Shown here piece after piece: positions 51,655-60,793 of a DNA stretch of 64,000 nucleotides (its first letter is position 1; every line of letters starts with the position of its first letter). This DNA comes from CALCHA01 sp035548175 (GTDB lineage: Bacteria; Planctomycetota; Phycisphaerae; WQYP01): contig DASZTO010000025.1 of the NCBI GenBank assembly GCA_035548175.1, forward strand, positions 32,491 to 96,490, read 5' to 3'. The position numbers and the translations under genes are program-made. The notes beneath the pieces are model-generated. The model had not been told where the DNA came from, searched no databases, and worked only from the letters and a program-made list of their open reading frames with translations.

Positions 51655-53492
51655 CAGACTGTCGCCTCCGATTCAGGTTTTATCCCGCGGCGCGGACGCA
51701 CGATCGTCCAGCCCACCGCCAGCACCGCCACGATCCCGCACGCCACCGGAAACACATCCCCCACCAGATCGTACAACGTCACCCGCGAATCCAGCGGCAG
51801 CGTCATCGCCAGCGTCCCCACCGCGCCGTCCGATTGCCCGTTCGCCCCGCGCACCAGCGCCATCACCCGCCCGCTGGAATCCACAAAGCCCGAGTCGCCG
51901 GTGTTCACCGACCGCGCGATCGGCACCCGGTTCTCCACCGCCCGCAGCTGCGACGCCTCCAGCCGCTGATCCACCTCCGCGCTGTCCCACACAGATCGGT
52001 ACGCATCCACGATCGCCCGCCCGATCGCCGCGCCGCCTCCGGGGCCCTCCGGCGCGGACCAGTGAAACCATCCGTCGTTCGACACATTGATCAGAAAATC
52101 CGTCTTCCTGCCACCGCCGGTGCGCGGCGAGGTCATCATCCGCGCCGGCTGGGGCATCGCATCCTCAAAACAAATCGGCGTGCCGAACGTGTACTGCCCG
52201 CCCCCGGCATCCAGACGAAAGCGCGTCCACGCCGACCCCGGCGTGCATGAAAAATCATATCCGTACGGCGAAAGCGCCAGCATCCACCGCCCAATCACCG
52301 GAACCGTGCGCCACGGCAAAAACTCGCCGAACGGCACCAGGTGCACCTTCGCGTATTCCTGCGTCACGCCCTTGCCCGGCATCATCAACGCCGTCACATT
52401 CTGCTTTTCCGAGCCATCCAGATTTCCCCGCGGCGCCAGCGCGCTCACTCCCAAAAGCTGCGCCACCCCCGAATCGTCCGTCTTGCTCTGCAACAGTTCC
52501 AACGCCTGCCGAGACCAGTCCCGCTCCCCGAGCCACCCCTTCAAATCCTCCGCCCCCGTCAACTGGGCCAGCGCCGCCGACCCGGCATTGAGAAACTCCG
52601 CGTTGACATGCCCGGGCACCATCGTTTCGGGCCATGCGACCAGGTCCGGCTTCGGCGTCGCCGCCATCGCCTGCTCCACGAGCGCCAGGTGCCGCAGAAA
52701 AATGTCGTTCTGATCGCCCGCGTCTTTTTGCGATTGCGGAATGTTCTCCTGAATCACCGCCACACGCGGCCCCGGGTGCGTCGCGTGCTGGCTCAGCCGG
52801 AAGAGCCCGTAACCGATCCACGCGCACACCGTCGCGCCCACGACGCTCAGACGCCGCCACTGCACCGCGCTCAGCCGCCCCTTGTGCAATTCCAGCCGCA
52901 GCAGATCGACCCACAGCCCATTGACCATCCCCACGAGAAACGTCACGCCCCAGACGCCCAGCAGATCCGCCGCCTGCGTCAGCCACGTCGCCGGCGCCAG
53001 CGACTCCCCGAGCAGGAACCACGAAAAGCCGCCCTCTGGATAACCGGCGCGCAGAAATTCCAGCGGCATCCACACCAGCGGCACCGCAAGCCACGCGGGC
53101 ATGCGCATCTGATTGACCAGCCGCTCCAACGCAAACGCGTATGCCGGAAAATAGAGGGCGATGAACGCGCACAGCGCCAGATAGCCGCGCACCGTCACCG
53201 GGGTCAGCCACAGCAGGTTGATCGCAAAAAACAAAAATCCGGCGAGGTACACCACGCCGAGATGCCGCAGCTTCATCCGCCGCCGCACGACCGCGAGCGA
53301 CAGCGGCGCCAGCGCCACAAAAATCGCCGGCCACACCCAGAACGGCGGGTAGGCCAAAGTCAGCAGCAGGACCGTCGCCGCGCCGCCGACCCACAAGCCC
53401 GCCCGCCGGGGGCGCTTGCCAAGTTGACCGCCCGGGTAGGTCTGCTTGGCCGGGGGGGTAGACGTTGCTGCCGTGCTTGCCTGGGGTGTCAC
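51654..53492 (-). CDS. lnt: Apolipoprotein N-acyltransferase
   Basis: Adds the third acyl chain to lipoproteins at the outer face of the inner membrane. 612 aa. N-terminal multi-pass region (about residues 25-240), then the nitrilase-like domain with the catalytic Glu in WPETMVPG, Lys in KVHLVPFGEFLPW and Cys in GTPICFEDAMPQP. Start is GTG at 53492 (VTPQASTAATS) with GAGG 5 bases upstream; the frame extends to 53645. Useful for this organism given its several lipoproteins (hydrolase, hemoglobin, protease, HEAT). Confidence 0.92.
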   Translation of the reverse strand: MTPQASTAATSTPPAKQTYPGGQLGKRPRRAGLWVGGAATVLLLTLAYPPFWVWPAIFVALAPLSLAVVRRRMKLRHLGVVYLAGFLFFAINLLWLTPVTVRGYLALCAFIALYFPAYAFALERLVNQMRMPAWLAVPLVWMPLEFLRAGYPEGGFSWFLLGESLAPATWLTQAADLLGVWGVTFLVGMVNGLWVDLLRLELHKGRLSAVQWRRLSVVGATVCAWIGYGLFRLSQHATHPGPRVAVIQENIPQSQKDAGDQNDIFLRHLALVEQAMAATPKPDLVAWPETMVPGHVNAEFLNAGSAALAQLTGAEDLKGWLGERDWSRQALELLQSKTDDSGVAQLLGVSALAPRGNLDGSEKQNVTALMMPGKGVTQEYAKVHLVPFGEFLPWRTVPVIGRWMLALSPYGYDFSCTPGSAWTRFRLDAGGGQYTFGTPICFEDAMPQPARMMTSPRTGGGRKTDFLINVSNDGWFHWSAPEGPGGGAAIGRAIVDAYRSVWDSAEVDQRLEASQLRAVENRVPIARSVNTGDSGFVDSSGRVMALVRGANGQSDGAVGTLAMTLPLDSRVTLYDLVGDVFPVACGIVAVLAVGWTIVRPRRGIKPESEATV

Positions 53493-53732
53493 GCCGTCCT
53501 CAGTAGAATCCGCAGAAACTCCCAGCCTAGCGGCAGGCCTGCCCCATTGTCCAACGACCGCCGTAACTCGCCCCAGCAACGCTACTTGCAATCCACCTGG
53601 CCGAAGAAGCCAGAGCGCCCGCCCCCCCCCGTGACGGACCTGCACGCCAAAAACTCACCAAACGGCACCCGCATTGTCTATAACACCTACGCGCGGCCCT
53701 CAGCGCATCCCCGTCTTGCTACAGGTGGAGTC

Positions 53733-54923
53733 GTGCCCAGCCCCTCCTTTCTTATGTCTCTCACCCCCAGCATCACCATCGTCGTTCCGACCTTCAAGGA
53801 AGCGGAAAACCTGCCGCTGCTCGTTCCCCAGGTCGCCGCGGCTTTCCGCGATCATCCCGTCGCCCGCAACTGGACCTGGGAAATGATCATCGTCGACGAC
53901 AATTCGCCAGACGCCACCAAGCACGTCCTCGATCAACTCGCCGCCCGCTTCCCGCAGGTGCGATACCTCATCCGTACCCACGAGCGCGGCCTTTCTTCCG
54001 CCGTCCTCGCCGGCGTCGCCCTCTCCCGCAACGACTACATCGTCGTCATGGACGCCGACCTCTCCCATCCGCCCGAATCCATCCCCACCCTCGTCGAACC
54101 GCTCCTCCGCGATCAGGCCGACTTTGTCATCGGCTCCCGCTACGTCGATGGCGGCAAGACCGAAGACTGGTCCCGTTTCCGCTGGCTCAATTCCGCCGGC
54201 GCCACCCTCCTCGCCCGCCCCCTCGTCGGCGCCATCAAAGACCCCATGGCCGGATTCTTCGCCTTCCGCCGCGAAGCCCTCCGCCTCGCCGATCCCCTCA
54301 ACCCCATCGGCTACAAAATCGGCCTCGAGCTGGTCGCCAAAACCCACATCGCCCCCGCACGCGTCATGGAAGTGCCCATCACGTTCCGCAACCGCGTCCA
54401 CGGCCAGTCCAAGCTGACGCTCAAAGAGCAGTTCCGCTACCTCGAGCATCTCTCCCGCCTCTACGATTACAAATTCCCCAAGGGCTCCCCGCGCGCCAAG
54501 TTTCTCATCGCCGTCGGCTGCGGCGCCATCGCCAGTTTCGTCACCCTCGGCGCGTTCGATCACGCCCGCTTCGCCCCGATCATTTCCATCGCCGCCGGAT
54601 TGCTGGCGATGATCGCCGTCACGCTGGTCTTCTTCGTCCGCTACGTCCGCACGCAGCGCGACTTCATCGTGATGAAATATCCCTTCAGCGAATTCACCTA
54701 CATCTCGATGGCCGAATTCATCAGCGGGTGGGCCTTCGCGGTCGCCACCACCGCCAACATTTACGTTCAGATGGCCGTCGGCCTGACGATCGCCATGCTC
54801 GTGCGCTACACGCTGCGCAAGGTGTTCCTGCACGATCTGCGCGGCATCCGCGGCGTCGCCCGGGAACATCCCGCACTGGGCATGAGCTTCCCCGCCACCC
54901 AGAACCCCGCCGCCTCCGCCTGA
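53733..54923 (+). CDS. Polyprenol-phosphate mannosyltransferase-like GT2 with C-terminal membrane domain
   Basis: Dolichol/polyprenol-phosphate mannosyl- or glucosyltransferase, about 390 aa. GT2 fold: ITIVVPTFKEAENLPLLV, IIVDDNSPDAT, YIVVMDADLSHPPE (DxD region) and GSRYVDGG. The C-terminal part (about 240-360) has three or four membrane helices, as in two-domain DPM proteins. GTG at 53733 has AGGTGGAG upstream; the ATG at 53754 (MSLTPSITIVV) is the alternative. Its product, a lipid-linked sugar, would serve protein or envelope glycosylation. TATAAC at 53679 is a possible -10. Divergent from lnt. Confidence 0.87.
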   Translation: MPSPSFLMSLTPSITIVVPTFKEAENLPLLVPQVAAAFRDHPVARNWTWEMIIVDDNSPDATKHVLDQLAARFPQVRYLIRTHERGLSSAVLAGVALSRNDYIVVMDADLSHPPESIPTLVEPLLRDQADFVIGSRYVDGGKTEDWSRFRWLNSAGATLLARPLVGAIKDPMAGFFAFRREALRLADPLNPIGYKIGLELVAKTHIAPARVMEVPITFRNRVHGQSKLTLKEQFRYLEHLSRLYDYKFPKGSPRAKFLIAVGCGAIASFVTLGAFDHARFAPIISIAAGLLAMIAVTLVFFVRYVRTQRDFIVMKYPFSEFTYISMAEFISGWAFAVATTANIYVQMAVGLTIAMLVRYTLRKVFLHDLRGIRGVAREHPALGMSFPATQNPAASA

Positions 54924-55027
54924 CCGTTTCCCCCCTCGACAAGTCCATTCAATAAAAGCACGTCCGGAGTTCACGCTTCACCGTGCCGTCCCCGCTTCGC
55001 GCACCTGATTCCGCACTCCCATGAGCC

Positions 55028-56062
55028 TCACTGCAACGCCGAGTAATCCGTATCCGCCGGATGCATCGCGTACCACGCAAACAGAAAACTGTGCAGCGTG
55101 ATTTCCCCCGGCTCCGTCGCCGCGGACGCAGTCGTCGCCCCCGGCACATCCCGCGCCGCCACCCACCGCCCACCGGGCGCTCCTCTCACGACGATCCGCG
55201 TCTTGCGCGCCACATGCGGGTCCGGCCACTCCCGCGTCACCGGAAATTTCAATTCATCGTTCGCCAGATAGCCCGCATACGGCTCGTAGGTGTATTCCGT
55301 CTTGTGCGTTCGCAGCCCGATCACCACGCGCGTTTCCGGATGCTCCGACGTCCATTCCTTCCAGGTCTTCATCTCATACGCAATCAGCTTCATCGGCTTG
55401 CCGGCGAGAGGCCCCGATACCGCCTGGAGCGCCAACTGCGGCCACAGCGATTCGTCGGCGGCATGCCCACGCCGATCGAACGCCACCAGATCCGAATCCA
55501 CCAGCAGCCCCGATACCCCGAACTCCACCGCCGGGGCGCCCGCGCCATCCACGCGCCGATCGAACACCACCGCCGAATCGCACAGCGGGGCCCACGTGAC
55601 CGCGATCGGCACGCCCCCCAGCGTGTCGTTGATGATCTCGTGCACGTTCAGGACATGCACCGGATAGGCCCGCGTTTCGCCGTTGATCGTCAGCCCGATG
55701 ACGCGATCGTCGGGCACGATGAAATTGAGATGCTCGTTGCGGTGGATCATCTCGATTTCGGCGGGCGTGTCGGTTTCCACCAGCGATTCGGGAATGGCGT
55801 GGACCATGTCCTTGGGCCAGCCCGAAGCGACCAGCGCGCTGCGGGGAATCGTCAGGTTGGAAAGATCGAATCCGTAGGTGTCGACGTTGTGGCCGTCGCC
55901 CACCGATTGATGAAAGCCGGTGGTGAACACCGGATAAAGCACGATCGCCGCCGCCACCAGACTGAAGAACGCCGACAGCAGGATCACCCACCCGGCGGAG
56001 GAAAAGGTGAACAGCCGCGGAGAAGCGCTGGGCGGAGAGGCGGGGGAGGAGGAATGGCTCAT
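55028..56062 (-). CDS. DUF3179 domain membrane protein
   Basis: 344 aa. One N-terminal membrane anchor (about residues 24-46). The core is DUF3179: AYPVHVLNVHEIINDTLGGVPIAVTWAPLCDSAVVFDRR and SLWPQLALQAVSGPLAGK. The usual CPLCG is APLCD here. Function unknown. It lies 32 bases downstream of the ctaB gene on the same strand and may be part of the same transcript; a link to heme or copper chemistry is only suggested by this position. Confidence 0.85.
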   Translation of the reverse strand: MSHSSSPASPPSASPRLFTFSSAGWVILLSAFFSLVAAAIVLYPVFTTGFHQSVGDGHNVDTYGFDLSNLTIPRSALVASGWPKDMVHAIPESLVETDTPAEIEMIHRNEHLNFIVPDDRVIGLTINGETRAYPVHVLNVHEIINDTLGGVPIAVTWAPLCDSAVVFDRRVDGAGAPAVEFGVSGLLVDSDLVAFDRRGHAADESLWPQLALQAVSGPLAGKPMKLIAYEMKTWKEWTSEHPETRVVIGLRTHKTEYTYEPYAGYLANDELKFPVTREWPDPHVARKTRIVVRGAPGGRWVAARDVPGATTASAATEPGEITLHSFLFAWYAMHPADTDYSALQ

Positions 56063-56094
56063 GAGATTTTTTCCGGCGCCGGGGCCGTGCGAGG

Positions 56095-57153
56095 TCAGGG
56101 CGCCGCCTGCGTGAGGTCGGGGTCAATCACCGGCGTCCCCCCCGCCCCGCCGTCGCCCTGTGCGTCGGGACTCACCAGCGCCCCGCGCGTCGGCTCCAGC
56201 GCCGCGAGCATCGGCGTGCGCACGCACAGCACCAGCGCCAGCGACAGCAGCGGCAGGTAGGCGATCGAGGTGAGAAACAACCGCCGGGCGTCGCGCACGG
56301 TGCGATCCGCGGCGAAGCGCAGGGCGTTGAACGCCATCCACGCCGCCAGCAAAAGAGCGATGCACCCGAACACCCCCGATGCGTCGCCGAAGAATACCAG
56401 CGCCAAAGAGGGCGGAATCAGGGCCAGTGAATACACCACCGAAAGGATCGCGGTGCGTTTTCCCTGCGGATCGGCGGTGGAAACCATCTTGTAGCCGCCG
56501 CGGGCGTAATCGTCTTTGTACATCCACGCGAGCGCCAGAAAGTGCGGAATCTGCCACACGAACAGAACGAGCCCCAGCGCGATGGCGCCCGGCGCGATCG
56601 CGCCCGTGGCCGCCGTCCAGCCCATGACCGGCGGAATGCCGCCCACGACCGCTCCCACCAGCGTGTTGGTGGTGGAGTGTGTTTTCAGCGGCGTGTAGAT
56701 CGCCGCATAAAGGATCACATTGGCCAAAGCCAACAGCGCCGTAAGGCCATTCGACGTGGGGCACAGGATCGCCACGCCGGCGATCGTCGCCAGCAGCCCC
56801 ACATACGCCGCATGCCCCCGCGACACGCGACCGCTGGGCACCGGACGCCCCTGCGTACGCTTCATCCGCGCATCCCGCGGCCCTTCGATCGACTGGTTAA
56901 AGGCGCTCGCGCCGATCGCCGCCAGCAGCGTCCCCATGCACGTCCACAGCAGCCGCGGCACGTCGATCGCCGTCGGATAGATCGTGTAGGACCCCACCAC
57001 GAACCCCAGGGCCGTCGTCACCACCACCATCGCGTTGAGACGCAGCTTCCCCAATTCCCCATACGCACGCAGGTAAAACGCCAGCGACGAAAATATCCCC
57101 CGACGTGCCGCCGCGGCTTCCACCGGTGCCGAAACAGGTTGCGCCTGCGTCAT
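56095..57153 (-). CDS. ctaB: Heme O synthase (protoheme IX farnesyltransferase)
   Basis: UbiA-family prenyltransferase adding a farnesyl group to heme b, for heme-copper oxidases. 352 aa with about nine membrane helices. Active-site segment NQSIEGPRDARMKRTQGRPVPSG matches the first Asp-rich motif; the second is in LAWMYKDDYARGGYKM. The C-terminal 30 residues are hydrophilic. Divergent from ctaA, separated by 122 bases that probably hold the promoters of both. Confidence 0.92.
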   Translation of the reverse strand: MTQAQPVSAPVEAAAARRGIFSSLAFYLRAYGELGKLRLNAMVVVTTALGFVVGSYTIYPTAIDVPRLLWTCMGTLLAAIGASAFNQSIEGPRDARMKRTQGRPVPSGRVSRGHAAYVGLLATIAGVAILCPTSNGLTALLALANVILYAAIYTPLKTHSTTNTLVGAVVGGIPPVMGWTAATGAIAPGAIALGLVLFVWQIPHFLALAWMYKDDYARGGYKMVSTADPQGKRTAILSVVYSLALIPPSLALVFFGDASGVFGCIALLLAAWMAFNALRFAADRTVRDARRLFLTSIAYLPLLSLALVLCVRTPMLAALEPTRGALVSPDAQGDGGAGGTPVIDPDLTQAAP

Positions 57154-57185
57154 GTGTTTCGTGCTCTCCTCGCGACGCCGATCGC

Positions 57186-57215
57186 TTGCAACCGCATTCC
57201 GTCGAACCCTATAAC
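57186..57215 (+). promoter_or_regulatory. Candidate promoter for ctaA
   Basis: TTGCAA (57186-57191) and TATAAC (57210-57215) with an 18-base spacer, 61 bases before the ctaA ATG. Match to sigma70 boxes is 4/6 and 5/6. No experimental evidence. Confidence 0.4.
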
Positions 57216-57275
57216 AGAAGGTCCGCGGGGCGGGATGACCGACCGGCCAAACGGCCCATCATACAAGAGACCGAC

Positions 57276-58634
57276 ATGACCATACAAACCGATTCCCCTC
57301 CTGTGCTTCAATACGAATCTCCGGCGGAACGCTGCCCCACGCGCCTCGCGGGCGGTGACATCCTCGTGCCCGCCTTTGCCATGACCGTCGCCGTCTGGAT
57401 CACCGCCTATATCTGCCGCATCCAGTTCGTCAACGCCCCCGGCCACGTCACCGTCGGCATCATGCTCGCCGTGCTGATCGTCGGCGGTTTTTTCACCGCC
57501 GCCTACTCGCCGCGCGGACGCCGCGCCGTCGCCGCGCTTCTCGCCGGCGCCCTGTCCGGCCTGCTCGACATCCTGATCGTCGGTTCCCTCGTTCACGATT
57601 ACGTCGCCACCCACGACGCCGCCCTTGTTCCCTCCGCCGCGCTCTGGTTCGCCGGCTCCATCCTCACCAGCGCCGTCGCCGCCGGCGCGGGCGGGCTGCT
57701 TGCGGCCGTCATCACGCGCCGCCGCAGCTCCGCCGTCTCCTGGGCCGCTCTCTTCGCCTTCGTCCTCGCCGCCGCCACCCTCCCCCTGATCACCTTCGGC
57801 GGCCTCGTCACCGCTTTCCACGCCGGCCTTGCTGTCCCGGATTGGCCCCAATCCTACGGTTACAACATGTTCCTCTTCCCCCTCTCCATGATGCAGAAAG
57901 ACGAAGGACGCTTTTACGAACACGCCCACCGCCTGATGGGCGCTCTCGTCGGCCTCACTTCGCTCACGCTCGCCATCTATCTCACCATCGCCGACCGCCG
58001 CTGGTGGATCAAAACCCTCCCCTGGATCATCGGCGTCTGCGTCGCCATTCAGGCCGTCCTCGGCGGACTCCGCGTCGATGACCGAAGCGTCACGCTGGCG
58101 ATCGTCCATGGCATTTTCGCGCAGGTTGTCTTCGCCGCCATGGCCGTTCAGGTGGCCATCAACACCCGCGGCTTCCGCACGCGCCGCGCTGAGTTTTACG
58201 CCGGCGCCGCCATGGATCGCGGCGTCACGCTCCTGCTCACGGGGCTGCTCGTCCTCCAACTGATGCTCGGCGCGATGCTCCGCCATGAAGACAAGATGCT
58301 CTTCGAACACATCACGATGGCGGCCCTGGTTCTGTTCGCCGTGCTCACCGCCGGGGCGCGCGCGTGGGGCCTGCACGCGGAGCGCCGGCCGATTTATCGA
58401 GCGGGCATCGGCATCCTCATCGTCGTGCTCGTGCAGATCACCCTGGGCGTGCTGGCGCTCGTCTTCCGCTCAGGCCCCGACAACACGCCCACCACCGCCG
58501 GCGCCCTGATCACCACCGCCCACCAGGCCAATGGAGCGCTCCTCCTGGCACTCTCCGCGGTCCTCACCGTCTGGACCTGGCGCCTGCTCAAACCCGAGTC
58601 CGTCACCGCGCCGGCCGCGTTGCCGACACCATGA
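57276..58634 (+). CDS. ctaA: Heme A synthase (CtaA/Cox15-like)
   Basis: Oxidises heme O to heme A for cytochrome c oxidase. 452 aa, with about ten to eleven membrane helices, more than the eight of Bacillus CtaA: the N-terminal extra pair or trio (about residues 30-150) precedes the conserved core. Core motifs include GGLVTAFHAGLAVPDWP, EHAHRLMGALVGL (heme His), HGIFAQ, and TAHQANGALLL. AAGAGA lies upstream of the start at 57276. Divergent from ctaB. Its last 32 bases overlap the convergent phosphodiesterase gene. Confidence 0.9.
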   Translation: MTIQTDSPPVLQYESPAERCPTRLAGGDILVPAFAMTVAVWITAYICRIQFVNAPGHVTVGIMLAVLIVGGFFTAAYSPRGRRAVAALLAGALSGLLDILIVGSLVHDYVATHDAALVPSAALWFAGSILTSAVAAGAGGLLAAVITRRRSSAVSWAALFAFVLAAATLPLITFGGLVTAFHAGLAVPDWPQSYGYNMFLFPLSMMQKDEGRFYEHAHRLMGALVGLTSLTLAIYLTIADRRWWIKTLPWIIGVCVAIQAVLGGLRVDDRSVTLAIVHGIFAQVVFAAMAVQVAINTRGFRTRRAEFYAGAAMDRGVTLLLTGLLVLQLMLGAMLRHEDKMLFEHITMAALVLFAVLTAGARAWGLHAERRPIYRAGIGILIVVLVQITLGVLALVFRSGPDNTPTTAGALITTAHQANGALLLALSAVLTVWTWRLLKPESVTAPAALPTP

Positions 58635-59589
58635 GATCCCGTTCGTGCAGCACCTCCAGCACGGGCTGGCCTTGCACCTTCCCCGTCGGCAGCCCCAGGA
58701 AATAACAGGCCGTCGCAAAGGTGTCTTCCGTGTGGATCGTGCGGTTGCGGTTGCGCGTGAGGTCGTAGTTCTCGCGCACGTCGGGCCCTGTGCAGATCCA
58801 GGGAATGTAGCGCGAGCGGGGATCGCCCTTGCCGTGCATCGCGCCTGAGCCGCCGTGGTCCGAGGACAGGATCACCAGCGTCTCGTCGGCGATGTGCGCG
58901 GCTTGCAGGGCGTCGAGCACCGTGCCGACGCCGGCATCCGCGCCCTCGATGGCGTGAACCTGCTCCATCGTCCCCCAGCCCACCGCATGCCCCACAATGT
59001 CGCAGTTGGCGAAATGCACGAACATCACGTTGGGAGCGTGCTCGCGGATGATCGTCGCGGCGTCGTTGGCGGCGATGGAATCGTCGGCGTTCTTGGCGTC
59101 GTGGCTGACTTTGTCGTAATCCACATCCCGGGCGAGCGCTTCGAATTTCTTCTTGCCCGCGGCAATGCCGCTGGTCATGCCGTGAGCGTGGGCGATCTGG
59201 AAAATCGTCGGCACGTAGGGATGCAGCGGTCCTTCCGCCGGGGGATCGTCGGTGTTCCACACGATACCGTGAATCTCCGGCGGCTGGCCGGTGAGCATGC
59301 TGGTGTGCGATGGCAGGGTGATGGCGATGTCGGTGGTTTCGGCGTACATGGTGAACGATCCGTGCGCCATCATGTCGCGGATGCGCGGGGCGTCGGCGCG
59401 CAGCAGGACGTCCGGACGGCAGCCGTCGATGGAGATGATCACGGCATGATGCGCGAGCGCGGGTTCAGCGGCGGGTGGGGCGGCGGAGGCGGGCGGGGGA
59501 ACGTTGGTGAGGGCCATGCTGGCCGCGCCCCAGGCGAAGGCGGTGGTCAGGAGCAGGAGGAGGCCCGGGGCGGTCCAGCGGTGCGGCAT
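58603..59589 (-). CDS. Type I phosphodiesterase/nucleotide pyrophosphatase-like protein
   Basis: 328 aa, alkaline phosphatase superfamily. N-terminal signal (PGLLLLLTTAFAWGAASMA), then VIISIDGCRPDVLLRADAPRI (first Asp metal ligand), TLPSHTSMLTG (nucleophile Thr/Ser region), HFANCDIVGHAVGW and SSDHGGSGAMHGKGDP (metal Asp-His). Periplasmic or surface. Converges on ctaA with a 32-base overlap. Substrate not predictable. Confidence 0.86.
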   Translation of the reverse strand: MPHRWTAPGLLLLLTTAFAWGAASMALTNVPPPASAAPPAAEPALAHHAVIISIDGCRPDVLLRADAPRIRDMMAHGSFTMYAETTDIAITLPSHTSMLTGQPPEIHGIVWNTDDPPAEGPLHPYVPTIFQIAHAHGMTSGIAAGKKKFEALARDVDYDKVSHDAKNADDSIAANDAATIIREHAPNVMFVHFANCDIVGHAVGWGTMEQVHAIEGADAGVGTVLDALQAAHIADETLVILSSDHGGSGAMHGKGDPRSRYIPWICTGPDVRENYDLTRNRNRTIHTEDTFATACYFLGLPTGKVQGQPVLEVLHERDLMVSATRPAR

Positions 59590-59666
59590 CGCAAATCTCC
59601 AGAAAGTGCGTGGCGCATGATGGGCCGGCGACGATCACCGCGGATGAAGGTTTCGTGAGGGCTTGG

Positions 59667-60443
59667 TCAAACGTTGGTTTTGTCGAGGCCGCCGAAGCGG
59701 CGGTTTCGGCCGGCGAAATCGCGGAGGGCGGCATAGAGCTGTTCGATGCCGAACTCGGGCCAGAAGAGGTCGGTGACGAAGAATTCGGCGTAGGAGATTT
59801 GCCAGAGCAGGTAGTTGCTGACGCGCATCTCGCCGGCGGTGCGGATCAGCAGGTCGGGATCGGGCATGCCGGCGGTGTAGAGATGCTGGGAGATGGTGTC
59901 TTCGGAGATGGCGGCGGGATCGAGGGTGCCGGCGCGGACTTCGGCGGCGATGGCGCGGACGGCGTCGGTGATTTCGCCGCGCGAGCCGTAATTGATCGCG
60001 AGGCAGAGGGTCATGCCGGTGTTGGTGCGGGTGGCGATCAGGGTGTTTTCGAGTTCCTGGAGGACCAGCGGCGGGAGGCCTTCGCGGCGGCCGATCTGGA
60101 CGAACTGGATGTTGTTATCAATGAGGAGTTGGCGCTGGGAGCGCATGTACTCGACGTAGAGGTCCATGAGGAGTGCGACTTCTTCGGGGGGGCGGTTCCA
60201 GTTTTCGGTGGAGAAGGAGTAGAGGGTGAGCTGCTGGAGACCGAGGCGGGCGCATTCTTCGACGATGGTGCGGACGGTTTTGGCGCCGGCGCGGTGGCCG
60301 GCGAAGCGGGGGAGTCCGCGTTGTCGCGCCCAGCGGCCGTTGCCGTCCATGATGATGGCGACGTGGCGCGGGAGGGCTTCGGGCGGGAGGCCGAGGAGGG
60401 GCGCGGGGGCGGACTGGGCGGAGATTTGCTGGGCGGCGGACAT
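59667..60443 (-). CDS. uppS: Isoprenyl (undecaprenyl) diphosphate synthase
   Basis: Makes cis-polyprenyl diphosphate, the lipid carrier for cell-wall and glycan precursors, and thus supplies the polyprenol-phosphate glycosyltransferase at 53.7 kb. 258 aa from MSAAQQISAQS. Catalytic Asp in IIMDGNGRWAR, then GHRAGAKTVRTIVEECA, TLYSFSTENWNRP and RTAGEMRVSNYLLWQISYAE (with RTxGExR). The open frame continues upstream to 62030 but has no start signal; the chosen ATG has AAGAGC upstream. Confidence 0.95.
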   Translation of the reverse strand: MSAAQQISAQSAPAPLLGLPPEALPRHVAIIMDGNGRWARQRGLPRFAGHRAGAKTVRTIVEECARLGLQQLTLYSFSTENWNRPPEEVALLMDLYVEYMRSQRQLLIDNNIQFVQIGRREGLPPLVLQELENTLIATRTNTGMTLCLAINYGSRGEITDAVRAIAAEVRAGTLDPAAISEDTISQHLYTAGMPDPDLLIRTAGEMRVSNYLLWQISYAEFFVTDLFWPEFGIEQLYAALRDFAGRNRRFGGLDKTNV

Positions 60444-60538
60444 GGGCTCTTTATAACGCAAAGCAGGGGTCTGACCAAACGGGTTCGCGAGTGCGGCGCC
60501 GGCGGGCTGTGCGTGCATGGGGCTTCTCCCGTGGGTGG

Positions 60539-60793
60539 TCAGTCGGCGCCGCGGCCGACCTGGCCGTCGTCGTCGAGTTCGGCGGATTCGCCGTTGCCAT
60601 CGGGACCGTAGACGACGGGCTCGCGCTGGGCGCCGCGGTCGTCCGTGGCGGCGGTTTGGGCGCCGTGCTCGGAGAGATCCTCGGGCGGATTGGGCGGGTG
60701 GCGTGCGGCAAGCGGGGCGGTGCGCGGGAAGTCCAGGTTGACGGCCATTGGACTGTTTCCGGTACCGGCTTGTGCTGAGGGGTGGTCGCTCAT
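60539..60793 (-). CDS. Small hydrophilic hypothetical protein
   Basis: 84 aa, starting MSDHPSAQAGTG with AAGGAG 7 bases upstream. Acidic and probably disordered, with an Asp-rich C-terminus (ELDDDGQVG). Its ATG overlaps the stop of the upstream glycosyltransferase gene by 4 bases (ATGA), supporting translation. No family recognised. Confidence 0.58.
   Translation of the reverse strand: MSDHPSAQAGTGNSPMAVNLDFPRTAPLAARHPPNPPEDLSEHGAQTAATDDRGAQREPVVYGPDGNGESAELDDDGQVGRGAD

Noticed and set aside
52341..53732. Upstream extension of the GT2 frame
   Set aside because: Antisense to lnt, Arg/His/Pro-rich; the enzyme clearly begins near 53733-53754.
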